Origin: Flavobacteriaceae bacterium
GTDB lineage: Bacteria; Bacteroidota; Bacteroidia; Flavobacteriales; Flavobacteriaceae
Direction of reading: 5' to 3'
DNA: 64,000 nt
NCBI GenBank assembly: GCA_021739635.1
Contig: JAIPBH010000007.1
Location: forward strand, 62,001-126,000
This document shows, one piece after another, positions 27,659 to 35,794 of this stretch (positions are counted from its first letter, which is position 1; each line of letters begins with the position of its first letter). The notes beneath the pieces were generated by a model that was given only the letters and a program-made list of their open reading frames with translations, was not told the DNA's origin and made no database searches. Position numbers and translations under genes: made by a program.

Positions 27659-28393
27659 ATGAAAAACGCGGTTGTAATTATACCAACATATAACGAAATT
27701 GAGAATATTGAAGCTATAGTAAAAGCTGTGTTTTCTCAATCTGATTTTATAAACATTCTTATTGTTGATGATAATTCTCCTGATTTAACTTCACTAAAAG
27801 TTAAAGAATTACAAAAAGAGTTTCCTAATCGCTTATTTTTAGAATTAAGAAAAGAAAAATCTGGTTTAGGAACCGCTTATATTCATGGTTTTAAATGGGC
27901 ATTGAAAAAGCACTATGAATTTGTTTTTGAAATGGATGCCGATTTTTCTCATGACCCTAACGACCTTATTAAATTATATCAATCATGTCATGACAATGGC
28001 GCAGATGTTGCTATAGGTTCAAGATATATAAAAGGTGTAAATGTTGTTAATTGGCCTATGAATCGTGTTCTTATGTCATATTTAGCATCTGTTTATGTAA
28101 GGATGATAACTAGTATGAAAATACAAGACACTACAGCAGGATTTGTTTGTTATAAGAGAATAGTTTTAGAAACTTTAGATTTAAATAACATTAAATTTAT
28201 AGGTTATGCGTTTCAAATTGAAATGAAATTTAAAGCGTATCTTAAAAATTTCAAGATAATTGAAGTTCCTGTGATTTTTACAGATAGAACCAGAGGCACA
28301 TCAAAATTAAGTTCAGGAATTATTTCTGAAGCTGTTTTTGGGGTAATTTCCATGAAAATGAAGAGTATTTTTAAAAATAGAAAGGATTTATGA
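27659..28393 (+). CDS. Family 2 glycosyltransferase, polyprenol-phosphate mannosyltransferase type
   Basis: A 244-residue GT-A glycosyltransferase. Key parts are IPTYNEIENIEAIV (about residues 8-21), DDNSPD (about 38-43) and the metal/donor motif EMDADFSHDP (about 98-107). This matches dolichol/polyprenol-phosphate mannose synthase-like enzymes that move a sugar from a nucleotide donor to a lipid phosphate at the inner membrane. No C-terminal membrane segment is present. The stop overlaps the pyrC start by 4 bases (ATGA). Confidence 0.9.
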   Translation: MKNAVVIIPTYNEIENIEAIVKAVFSQSDFINILIVDDNSPDLTSLKVKELQKEFPNRLFLELRKEKSGLGTAYIHGFKWALKKHYEFVFEMDADFSHDPNDLIKLYQSCHDNGADVAIGSRYIKGVNVVNWPMNRVLMSYLASVYVRMITSMKIQDTTAGFVCYKRIVLETLDLNNIKFIGYAFQIEMKFKAYLKNFKIIEVPVIFTDRTRGTSKLSSGIISEAVFGVISMKMKSIFKNRKDL

Positions 28394-29736
28394 AGCAAAA
28401 AACAATACTTATAAAAAACGCACATATTGTAAATGAAGGAACAATATTTAGCGGAGATATATTAATAGAAGGCGAATATATTAAAGAAATTGGCGAGTCT
28501 ATAAGCGCTAAATCTTCAGACGTTTATGTCATTGACGCTGAAGGAAAATATGTTTTACCAGGAGTTATTGATGATCAAGTTCATTTTAGAGAACCTGGCT
28601 TAACACACAAAGCTACCATTGAAACAGAATCAAAAGCAGCCATAGCTGGTGGTATTACATCATTTATTGAGATGCCTAACACCAATCCACAAACAACAAC
28701 TATTGAAGAATTAGAAAAAAAGTTTGAGATTGCTTCAAAAACATCTTATGCCAATTATTCATTCATGTTTGGTGGAACCAATGATAATCTGGATGAAATT
28801 TTAAAAGTTGATGCAACTCAAGTCGCGGCATTAAAACTTTTTCTTGGCTCTTCAACAGGAAACATGTTGGTTAATAACCCAAAAGTATTAGAAAATATAT
28901 TTAAAAACACCAAACTTTTAATAGCTGTTCATTGCGAAGATGAAGCAACCATTAAAGCCAATCTTGAAACATACTTAGAAAAATATGGTGAAGATATTCC
29001 TGTTAAATATCATCCAGAAATTCGAAGTGAAGAAGCTTGTTATTTATCCTCATCAACTGCCATAGAATTAGCTAAAAAAACAGATGCCAGATTACATGTA
29101 TTTCATGTATCAACAGGTAAAGAAACTGAGTTATTCACTAACAAAATTCCATTAAAAGACAAAAAAATAACGGCCGAAGTTTGTATTCATCATTTGTGGT
29201 TTACCGATGAAGATTATGAAAAAAAAGGCGCTTTAATTAAATGGAATCCTGCTGTAAAATCTAAAAAAGATAGAGATAAACTTTGGGAAGCATTACTAGA
29301 TGATAGAATTGATGTTATTGCAACAGACCATGCTCCACATACTTTAGCTGAAAAGAAAAATGTTTATACCAAAGCGCCATCAGGTGGTCCTTTAGTGCAA
29401 CATGCTCTTTCTGCCATGCTAGAAATGTATCATAAAGGAAAAATATCCATTGAGAAAGTTGTTGAAAAAATGTGTCATAATCCGGCTATTTTATTTCAAA
29501 TAGAAAAAAGAGGTTATATTAAAGAAGGCTATTTTGCTGATTTGGTTTTAGTAGACTTAAACAATCCTTACACTGTAAAAAAAGAAAACCTTTTATATAA
29601 ATGTGGTTGGTCACCTTTTGAAGGAACTACTTTTAAATCAAGAATTACGCATACGTTTATTAATGGTAATTTAGCTTTTGAAAACGCCAAATTTCATACC
29701 TTTAAATCAGCAAAACGATTAACTTTCAATAGATAA
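28390..29736 (+). CDS. pyrC: Dihydroorotase
   Basis: A 448-residue class I dihydroorotase, the third step of pyrimidine synthesis. The metal-site start reads DDQVHFREPGLTHKA (about residue 60): Gln replaces the first His of the usual HxH pair, as seen in related Bacteroidota enzymes. Other ligands are in place: AVHCEDE, HVFHVSTG and ATDHAPHT (about 312). Overlaps by 4 bases with the glycosyltransferase upstream and by 1 base with the DUF4296 gene downstream, so it is mid-operon. Confidence 0.95.
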   Translation: MKQKTILIKNAHIVNEGTIFSGDILIEGEYIKEIGESISAKSSDVYVIDAEGKYVLPGVIDDQVHFREPGLTHKATIETESKAAIAGGITSFIEMPNTNPQTTTIEELEKKFEIASKTSYANYSFMFGGTNDNLDEILKVDATQVAALKLFLGSSTGNMLVNNPKVLENIFKNTKLLIAVHCEDEATIKANLETYLEKYGEDIPVKYHPEIRSEEACYLSSSTAIELAKKTDARLHVFHVSTGKETELFTNKIPLKDKKITAEVCIHHLWFTDEDYEKKGALIKWNPAVKSKKDRDKLWEALLDDRIDVIATDHAPHTLAEKKNVYTKAPSGGPLVQHALSAMLEMYHKGKISIEKVVEKMCHNPAILFQIEKRGYIKEGYFADLVLVDLNNPYTVKKENLLYKCGWSPFEGTTFKSRITHTFINGNLAFENAKFHTFKSAKRLTFNR

Positions 29737-30299
29737 TGTTTAAACGATTCATAATTTACATAGGTGCCTTTTTATTAATGGTTTCATGCTATAACTTTAA
29801 TAAGCCTGAAAAACCTAATAACTTACTTTCAAAAAAGGACATGATTAACATCATTATGGATTTAAAATTGTTAGCCTCTGCAAACGGTTCAAATCAAATC
29901 CTTTTAAAAAATAAAGGTATTTATTCTGAAGCTTATGTTTATGAAAAGTATAAAATTGATAGTTTAACATTTGCATTAAGCAATGACTATTATGCTTATT
30001 ATGTTGAAGACTATGATGAAATTTATAATAAAGTAAAAGACAGTTTAGACGGTTTAAAAAAATTTTATGATGACGTTTTGCTTAAAGAAGCCGCTGAAAT
30101 AAAAAAGGAAGATTCGCTGAATAATATAAAATTTAAAGATTCGCTGGACCTGATTAAGAAGAAAGATTCGCTAAAAATGTTTAAGCTAAAAGATACTATA
30201 CTTGGTGGTAAATTAAAAAAGAAAGTGGCTCCAAAACTTATTGAACCTGCTTCTACTAATTTTAAGAAAAACTCTAAAATCAAGATACAATCCAATTAA
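29736..30299 (+). CDS. DUF4296 lipoprotein
   Basis: A 187-residue protein with a lipoprotein signal (GAFLLMVSCYNFN, Cys18) and the DUF4296 domain (about residues 30-115). The C-terminal part is a charged coiled-coil-like tail with the unit K/D-DSL repeated (EDSL, FKDSL, KKDSL, LKDT), reflected in a repeated GATTCGCT at the DNA level. DUF4296 genes commonly follow pyrC in Bacteroidota; their role is unknown. Confidence 0.9.
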   Translation: MFKRFIIYIGAFLLMVSCYNFNKPEKPNNLLSKKDMINIIMDLKLLASANGSNQILLKNKGIYSEAYVYEKYKIDSLTFALSNDYYAYYVEDYDEIYNKVKDSLDGLKKFYDDVLLKEAAEIKKEDSLNNIKFKDSLDLIKKKDSLKMFKLKDTILGGKLKKKVAPKLIEPASTNFKKNSKIKIQSN

Positions 30300-30306
30300 A
30301 AGCTAT

Positions 30307-30921
30307 TTAGATTTTTCTTCCTATAAACCTGATAACTTTGGCTTTTCCTTGATGATATTTTCCTTCGTCAAGTTCAATTTCTACTTCTTCAAGTTTAATA
30401 ATTTCAACATTTAGAAAATCTTTCTTGATAGATTCTATTGAAAATAGCATATCTAAATTTTTTGGTCCGCCAGCATTAGGATTCTCTTTTTGAAATTCAA
30501 AATGAGTTTTACTAAATCCTTCTAAAATAATTATCCCGTTTGGTTTTAATAATTCTGCAAGTTTTTGATGATAATCAGACAAAATATCTGTTGTAAAATG
30601 AGCAAAAATTAAGGCAATGACGTCAAATTTATGATTGATTAATTGTAGCTTAAAAAAATCACCTACTTGATAGTTTATAAATACATTTTCAGATTTTGCT
30701 AGTAAATCGGCCTTCTTTTTAGCTTCTATACTAATATCAAAAGCATAAACATCCCAACTTATTTTGGCTGCATATAGGGCATTTCTTCCTTCTCCTTCGG
30801 CTGCCAATAAAAGTGTTCCTTTTTGATTTAATGTATCTATACTATTTTTAAAAAATTCATTAGGCTTAGTACCATAAGCATAACCTTCTTCCTTATATCT
30901 TAAATCCCAAAAATTATTCAT
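30307..30921 (-). CDS. Class I SAM-dependent methyltransferase (TehB-like)
   Basis: A 204-residue methyltransferase. It begins NFWDLRYKEEGYAYGTKPN, the usual N-terminus of small tellurite-resistance/thiol-type methyltransferases, followed by motif I LLLAAEGEGRNALYAA (about residues 36-51; the SAM site) and FDVIALIFAHF. The substrate cannot be inferred. It follows aat on the same strand with only 5 bases between, so the two are likely cotranscribed. Confidence 0.88.
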   Translation of the reverse strand: MNNFWDLRYKEEGYAYGTKPNEFFKNSIDTLNQKGTLLLAAEGEGRNALYAAKISWDVYAFDISIEAKKKADLLAKSENVFINYQVGDFFKLQLINHKFDVIALIFAHFTTDILSDYHQKLAELLKPNGIIILEGFSKTHFEFQKENPNAGGPKNLDMLFSIESIKKDFLNVEIIKLEEVEIELDEGKYHQGKAKVIRFIGRKI

Positions 30922-30926
30922 TTTTC

Positions 30927-31565
30927 CTATTTTTTAATATTTAAAAACTTTAAAAACTCTTCTCTAGAAATATTTTCGGCTCCTAAACTTTCCAAATGTT
31001 GTGTATAAACTTGACAATCAATTAATTTATATTTGGAGTTTTTAATAAACGTAATGAAAGCAACTTTACTAGCATTACTTTCTTTCGTGAACATACTTTC
31101 TCCACAAAATATACCATTATTTAAGTCAACTCCATAAAGTCCTGCTACCAATATGTTTTTTTTCCAGACCTCAACAGATTTGGCATAGCCCAATTCATAT
31201 AATTGAACATAGGCATCTATCATGTCATTTGTAATCCATGTTCCTGGCTGACCATCGCGTTTTATCAAAGAACACGCTTTTATAACGGCTTTAAACTCTT
31301 TATTTATTGTAATTTGATACGCATTTTTTTGAAGCACTTGTTTCATGCTTTTTGAAACTTTTAGCTTTTCTGGAAATAATACAAATCTTGGATTGGGTGA
31401 CCACCACAAAATAGGATCTCCTTGAGAAAACCAAGGGAAAATGCCTTTACTGTAAGCATCAATAAGTCTATGAGTTGATAAATCACCCCCAATAGCTAAC
31501 AACCCTTCTTCTGAAGCATTTGATACTTCTGGAAATGGCATATTATTGATTAAATAATTCATCAT
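30927..31565 (-). CDS. aat: Leucyl/phenylalanyl-tRNA-protein transferase
   Basis: A 212-residue Aat, which adds Leu or Phe to N-terminal Lys/Arg of proteins and so marks them for ClpAP degradation. Recognised by EGLLAIGGDLS (about residue 20), GIFPWFSQGDPILWWSPNPR (about 40-59), and LVAGLYGVDLNNGIFCGESMF in two halves near 130. Two adjacent ATG codons begin the gene (31565 and 31562). A hairpin on its 5' side ends the preceding gene. Confidence 0.95.
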   Translation of the reverse strand: MMNYLINNMPFPEVSNASEEGLLAIGGDLSTHRLIDAYSKGIFPWFSQGDPILWWSPNPRFVLFPEKLKVSKSMKQVLQKNAYQITINKEFKAVIKACSLIKRDGQPGTWITNDMIDAYVQLYELGYAKSVEVWKKNILVAGLYGVDLNNGIFCGESMFTKESNASKVAFITFIKNSKYKLIDCQVYTQHLESLGAENISREEFLKFLNIKK

Positions 31566-31575
31566 AAAAAGAATA

Positions 31576-31611
31576 AAACCTCAATATTACATTTAATATT
31601 GAGGTTTATTT
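31576..31611 (-). terminator. Terminator of the DUF3127 gene
   Basis: AAACCTCAATATT / AATATTGAGGTTT, a 13-bp stem with a 6-base loop and T-rich 3' flank on both strands, between the DUF3127 and aat genes. Confidence 0.75.
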
Positions 31612-31650
31612 TATTAAAATATTATTTTAACAGGATTGACCTTTCTTTGA

Positions 31651-32028
31651 TTAGAAAGGTAAATCATCATGATCTTCATCATTTAAATCTCCTGCTGGCT
31701 CAAAAGCATCCATTGGAGGAACTGGAGGCAAACTAGCATTGGCTGAATCTGATTGTAACGCTTCTATTCTCCATCCTTGAATTGAGTTAAAATACTTGGT
31801 TTCTCCTTGAGGATTTACCCATTCTCTACCGCGTAAATTAATACTTATTTTAACTTGTTGACCTTCTTTATAACTGTTTAGTAAGTCACATTTATCTTGA
31901 ACAAATTCCACCATGATGTGTTGTGGATATTGCTCATCTGTTGTTACTACAATTTCTCTTTTTCTAAACCCATTACCTCCAAAAGATTGAGTTTCTCCTA
32001 CCATTTTAATTCTTCCTTGAACTTCCAT
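31651..32028 (-). CDS. DUF3127 protein with SSB-like C-terminal tail
   Basis: A 125-residue protein. Residues 1-90 are a DUF3127 domain (starting MEVQGRIKMVGETQSFG), predicted beta-rich and of OB-fold appearance. The last nine residues are DEDHDDLPF, nearly the acidic D-D-D-L-P-F tip of single-strand DNA-binding proteins; the ssb gene at 48681 ends EEDDDLPF. It may therefore bind nucleic acid or the partners that dock on SSB tails. That is inference from the tail. Confidence 0.88.
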   Translation of the reverse strand: MEVQGRIKMVGETQSFGGNGFRKREIVVTTDEQYPQHIMVEFVQDKCDLLNSYKEGQQVKISINLRGREWVNPQGETKYFNSIQGWRIEALQSDSANASLPPVPPMDAFEPAGDLNDEDHDDLPF

Positions 32029-32060
32029 TAATTATCAATTTATATCTATTAATACTATAT

Positions 32061-32930
32061 TTAACTTAACAATATTTTCCAAGCACTATCTACATCGCCA
32101 TAGCTTAAATAATTACGTGCTAGTTTATGCTTTTCTCTGTGTGAGGCACTTTTTATATTAGGATAACGCTCTCCTACGCTTTGAATAAATTCATTTACCA
32201 TTTTTTTAGTAGGCAAAACCTCAACATTTGCAAGCATACCTAAATCATTTCCTGTTAAAACCATACTGTTTTTAACATCATCAGGCAAATTATCTACGCC
32301 AATCCCTAATTTGAATAATGGCTTAGGGACTTCAAAAAATCCTTTATTTGCTCTACTGTATAGATTGCCTCCTGCTCTGGCAACTAGGTCTAATTTTTTT
32401 TGATTAATGCTTTCATCTTTGTTAAGAACATCTTTTGAAATATGAAATTTAACCACTTCACAAATAATTAAATTTCCTGCGCCACCTTCTGTTCCTAGTT
32501 TAATAATATCATTTACTTTGCACTCAAACTGAATGGGTGATTCTGCTACACGAAACGGTTTTACAACATCCGATTTTAGCATAGTTAATCCGGCTTTTTC
32601 AAATTCATTAACGCCTTCTGGATATTCTGAACTACTCAATGACATTTGTTGAACAATGTCATAATTAACTACATTTATAACAACTTGCTTAGTAGCCTCA
32701 GCATTCAGCAACGTATGTTTAGCAGAATTATCTCTTACTCGTCTTGATGGCGAAAATACCAAAATTGGTGGATTGGCACTAAACACATTAAAAAAACTAA
32801 ATGGCGACAAATTTGGGTTTCCATGAACATCCATAGTGCTAGCAAATGCTATTGGCCTAGGTGCAACGGCACTTTGCAAATAGCTTTGTAAAACATTGAT
32901 AGAAAGGTCTTTTGGATTAAAAGATGTCAT
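32061..32930 (-). CDS. Flavin reductase-like FMN-binding protein
   Basis: A 289-residue protein of the flavin reductase/flavoredoxin family. SAVAPRPIAFASTMD (about residues 17-31) and NLSPFSFFNVFSANPPI (about 39-55) are the usual FMN-binding segments. It probably reduces or carries FMN; no partner oxygenase is nearby. The gene precedes DUF3127 on the same strand with a 32-base gap. Confidence 0.9.
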   Translation of the reverse strand: MTSFNPKDLSINVLQSYLQSAVAPRPIAFASTMDVHGNPNLSPFSFFNVFSANPPILVFSPSRRVRDNSAKHTLLNAEATKQVVINVVNYDIVQQMSLSSSEYPEGVNEFEKAGLTMLKSDVVKPFRVAESPIQFECKVNDIIKLGTEGGAGNLIICEVVKFHISKDVLNKDESINQKKLDLVARAGGNLYSRANKGFFEVPKPLFKLGIGVDNLPDDVKNSMVLTGNDLGMLANVEVLPTKKMVNEFIQSVGERYPNIKSASHREKHKLARNYLSYGDVDSAWKILLS

Positions 32931-33138
32931 TAAACGTTTTTGGTTTTTACAAAACTAAGGATTTATTTCATTAATACTTAACAAAATACTCGTGTTAGTT
33001 TTGTGCAATCAGAATTATTAAAATTAACTACTTCAGCAAATGTAACCAATCTATTAAACAACTAAAAACCGATTTACTAACATCTTGAACAATAATATTA
33101 ACAGATTTGCATTATATTCATGTTCAAATTCAATTTTA

Positions 33139-34293
33139 ATGATTTTTACCAAATATAAAAGTACATTTCGTTGGGTAATGATTGCTGCATCATTCATCAT
33201 TATTTCCCTCATTTTGTGGAATACTTATGTGTTTTTTCAGAATTTCAAAGCCGAAGAACGCACTAAAATGGATATTTGGGCTAAAGCCCAAAGTGATTTT
33301 ATAAATAGTGACACAAACACTAATTTAGATTTAACTCTTAAAATTTTAAGTAGCAATAGTACAACTCCCATGATTGTTATTAATACTGATGGAAGTTTAA
33401 GTAGTTATAACAATGTTAATGATGCTAAAATGTCAGATTCTAACTATGTTAAAAAGTTAGTTTTTCAGTTTAAAAATGAAAATACTCCTATTGAAATTAA
33501 CTATCAAAATGAAGTTTTGGCAACTATTTATTATGGAAATTCTGATTTACTAAATAAATTAAAATACTATCCCTTAGCATTACTGCTTATTATTATCCTA
33601 TTTGGAGGTGTAGTTTTCTTCTTTTACAGAAGCAATAAAAATGCGGTTGAAAACAAATTATGGTCTGGTATGGCAAAGGAAACTGCTCATCAAATTGGTA
33701 CACCTTTATCATCATTAATAGGTTGGGCAGAAATTTTAAAAAGCGAAAACGTCAATCCAAGTTATATTAGTGAAATTGAAAAAGATGTTGACAGACTTCA
33801 AACCATTACAGAACGTTTTAGTAAAATTGGCTCAATACCAACGCTGGAACCACTTGATATTATTAAAGAAACTATTGATTCTTATAGTTACTTGAAATCA
33901 CGGTCTTCAAAACTTATTGAGTTTGAAATTATAACTCCAAGCGAAGAAATTATTGTAAATCTTAATAAGCAACTTTTTAGCTGGACTATTGAAAATTTAG
34001 TAAAAAATGCTATTGATGCTATGAAAGGTCGTGGTAAAATAACCATTGAAATTTCAGAACTTGAAGACAATATAAAGTTACTTATTTCTGATACCGGTAA
34101 AGGGATTCCAAAAAACAAATTCAATACTATTTTTGAGCCTGGTTATACAACAAAAAAACGTGGTTGGGGTTTAGGTTTATCACTCACCAAACGCATTATT
34201 GAAGAATTTCATAATGGTAAAATAAAAGTATTACAGTCTGAAATTGATAAAGGCACTACGTTTCAAATTTCCTTAAAACGCGCTATAAGTTAG
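33139..34293 (+). CDS. Membrane sensor histidine kinase
   Basis: A 384-residue kinase from the ATG at 33139 (an upstream in-frame TTG would add 18 residues). Two membrane helices (about residues 15-35 and 140-160) frame a sensor domain of about 100 residues outside the cytoplasmic membrane. The phosphoacceptor is in ETAHQIGTPLSSLIGW (about 183), and the ATPase has NLVKNAIDAMKG, DTGKGIPKNKF and GWGLGLSLTKRI. No response regulator is adjacent, so it is an orphan; its signal is unknown. It overlaps the convergent HIT gene by 11 bases. Confidence 0.9.
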   Translation: MIFTKYKSTFRWVMIAASFIIISLILWNTYVFFQNFKAEERTKMDIWAKAQSDFINSDTNTNLDLTLKILSSNSTTPMIVINTDGSLSSYNNVNDAKMSDSNYVKKLVFQFKNENTPIEINYQNEVLATIYYGNSDLLNKLKYYPLALLLIIILFGGVVFFFYRSNKNAVENKLWSGMAKETAHQIGTPLSSLIGWAEILKSENVNPSYISEIEKDVDRLQTITERFSKIGSIPTLEPLDIIKETIDSYSYLKSRSSKLIEFEIITPSEEIIVNLNKQLFSWTIENLVKNAIDAMKGRGKITIEISELEDNIKLLISDTGKGIPKNKFNTIFEPGYTTKKRGWGLGLSLTKRIIEEFHNGKIKVLQSEIDKGTTFQISLKRAIS

Positions 34294-34672
34294 CTTGTAT
34301 TGCTTTTGCTATCTCTTCAAACTCTTCTGAAGACAATTTTGTTTTTTGAATAAAACGAGCATCTTCCATGGTGTGTAACGGAATTAAATGCACGTGCGCA
34401 TGTGGTACTTCTAACCCAATTACTGTCATTCCAATACGTTTACATGGAATTGTTTTTTCAATGGCCTTTGCTATTTTTTGTGAAAAATTCATTAACCTTC
34501 CAAAAGTAGATTCATCTAAATCAAAAATTTTGTCTATTTCCTGTTTTGGGATACAAAGTGTATGACCTTTACTGTTTGGATTTACATCAAGAAATGCTAA
34601 AAACTCATCGGTTTCGGCAATCTTATAACAAGGAATGTCGCCGTTAACTATTTTGGTAAATATTGTAGCCAT
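34283..34672 (-). CDS. HIT family nucleotide hydrolase
   Basis: A 129-residue histidine-triad protein. The HxHxHxx motif is HAHVHLIPL (about residue 93), and the fold begins FTKIVNGDIPCYKI. These enzymes hydrolyse nucleoside phosphoramidates such as adenosine 5'-phosphoramidates. The gene follows greA on the same strand with a 34-base gap. Confidence 0.93.
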   Translation of the reverse strand: MATIFTKIVNGDIPCYKIAETDEFLAFLDVNPNSKGHTLCIPKQEIDKIFDLDESTFGRLMNFSQKIAKAIEKTIPCKRIGMTVIGLEVPHAHVHLIPLHTMEDARFIQKTKLSSEEFEEIAKAIQANL

Positions 34673-34706
34673 ATTTTTGAGAGTAGATTGACAGTATAAA
34701 TTTAAG

Positions 34707-35180
34707 TTATCTTGAAATTTCTAAAATTTCAAACTTTAAAACACCATTAGGTACTTGAATTTCAGCAACATCTCCTAAAGATTTTCCCAATAATCCTTTT
34801 CCAATTGGAGAATTTACAGAAATTTTTCCTGCTGCTAAATTAGCTTCACCATCAGCCACCAAAGTATAGTTCATTTCCATACCATTGGTTTGATTTTTAA
34901 TTTTAACCTTTGAAAGCACTAATATTTTAGAAACATCTAATTGCGATTCATCAATAACCCTTGCGTTTGATAAAATTTCTTCCAATTTAGAGATTTTCAT
35001 TTCAAGCATACCTTGCGCTTCTTTAGCGGCATCATATTCTGCATTTTCACTTAAATCACCTTTATCTCTAGCTTCAGCAATTGCTTGTGATGCTTTTGGG
35101 CGCTCAATATCTCTTAATTGATTTAATTCGTCTTTTAACTTTTTTAATCCTTCAGGTGTATAGTAAGATACTTTACTCAT
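34707..35180 (-). CDS. greA: Transcription elongation factor GreA
   Basis: A 157-residue GreA. The N-terminal coiled coil covers about residues 5-75, with SENAEYDAAKEAQ (about 44-56; the acidic tip). The C-terminal FKBP-like domain carries SPIGKGLLGKSLGD. GreA stimulates transcript cleavage in backtracked RNA polymerase. Followed by the HIT gene. Confidence 0.96.
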   Translation of the reverse strand: MSKVSYYTPEGLKKLKDELNQLRDIERPKASQAIAEARDKGDLSENAEYDAAKEAQGMLEMKISKLEEILSNARVIDESQLDVSKILVLSKVKIKNQTNGMEMNYTLVADGEANLAAGKISVNSPIGKGLLGKSLGDVAEIQVPNGVLKFEILEISR

Positions 35181-35321
35181 AACTTCATCGTTTATTTATA
35201 CAAATATTCCGAAACAAGTCCGGAATAAAAAAATCCCGTTCACACGAGATTATACACAAATATACAAAATATTTAACTGAATTTGCTTTTTGTTGTAAAT
35301 TGCTGCCTATATTATTGACCC

Positions 35322-35747
35322 ATGAAACCATTATTTTTAACACTAACTTTTATTTTATTAACTGCTTGCAGTAAAAATTCAATAAAGAATGAAAATTGCA
35401 AATATTTACTTAATATAGGAGTAAATGTCACTATAAATATAAGTTTACCTCAATATAGTCAATTGCAGTTTGTGAGTAATTCTGTTTACATTGCTAATGC
35501 TGGAAATGCTGGTATTATTGTTACAAATGCTGGTTCTGGATATTTTGCATGGGATGCCAGTGACCCAAACCACATACCTAGTAGTTGTCATCTTGAAATA
35601 AGCGGATTGGAAGCTACTTGTGGTTGCGCTGACGGAAATACGTATAGTTTGGTAAATGGCCAACCTTTAGGTGATTCTAGTCTTTTATGCGGATTAAAAA
35701 ATTATAGGGTTGATGTTAGTGGAACTACGCTTTTTATAACTAACTAA
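35322..35747 (+). CDS. Small lipoprotein with degenerate Rieske-like domain
   Basis: A 141-residue predicted lipoprotein (signal LTFILLTACSKN, Cys16). The segment DASDPNHIPSSCHLEI followed by CGCADGNTYSLVNGQ resembles the Rieske [2Fe-2S] fold, which has C-x-H and C-x-x-H ligand pairs. Here only NH, SCH and CGC remain and the four canonical ligands are not all in place, so iron-sulfur binding is doubtful. Function unknown; probably periplasmic or outer-membrane anchored. Confidence 0.7.
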   Translation: MKPLFLTLTFILLTACSKNSIKNENCKYLLNIGVNVTINISLPQYSQLQFVSNSVYIANAGNAGIIVTNAGSGYFAWDASDPNHIPSSCHLEISGLEATCGCADGNTYSLVNGQPLGDSSLLCGLKNYRVDVSGTTLFITN

Positions 35748-35780
35748 AAAAAAGCGACCCAAAACGAGTCGCTTTTTTAA
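35746..35780. terminator. Bidirectional terminator
   Basis: AAAAAAGCGAC / GTCGCTTTTTT stem with a 9-base loop between the convergent lipoprotein and TonB-receptor genes. Confidence 0.88.
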
Positions 35781-35794
35781 TACTTTAATTTTTA

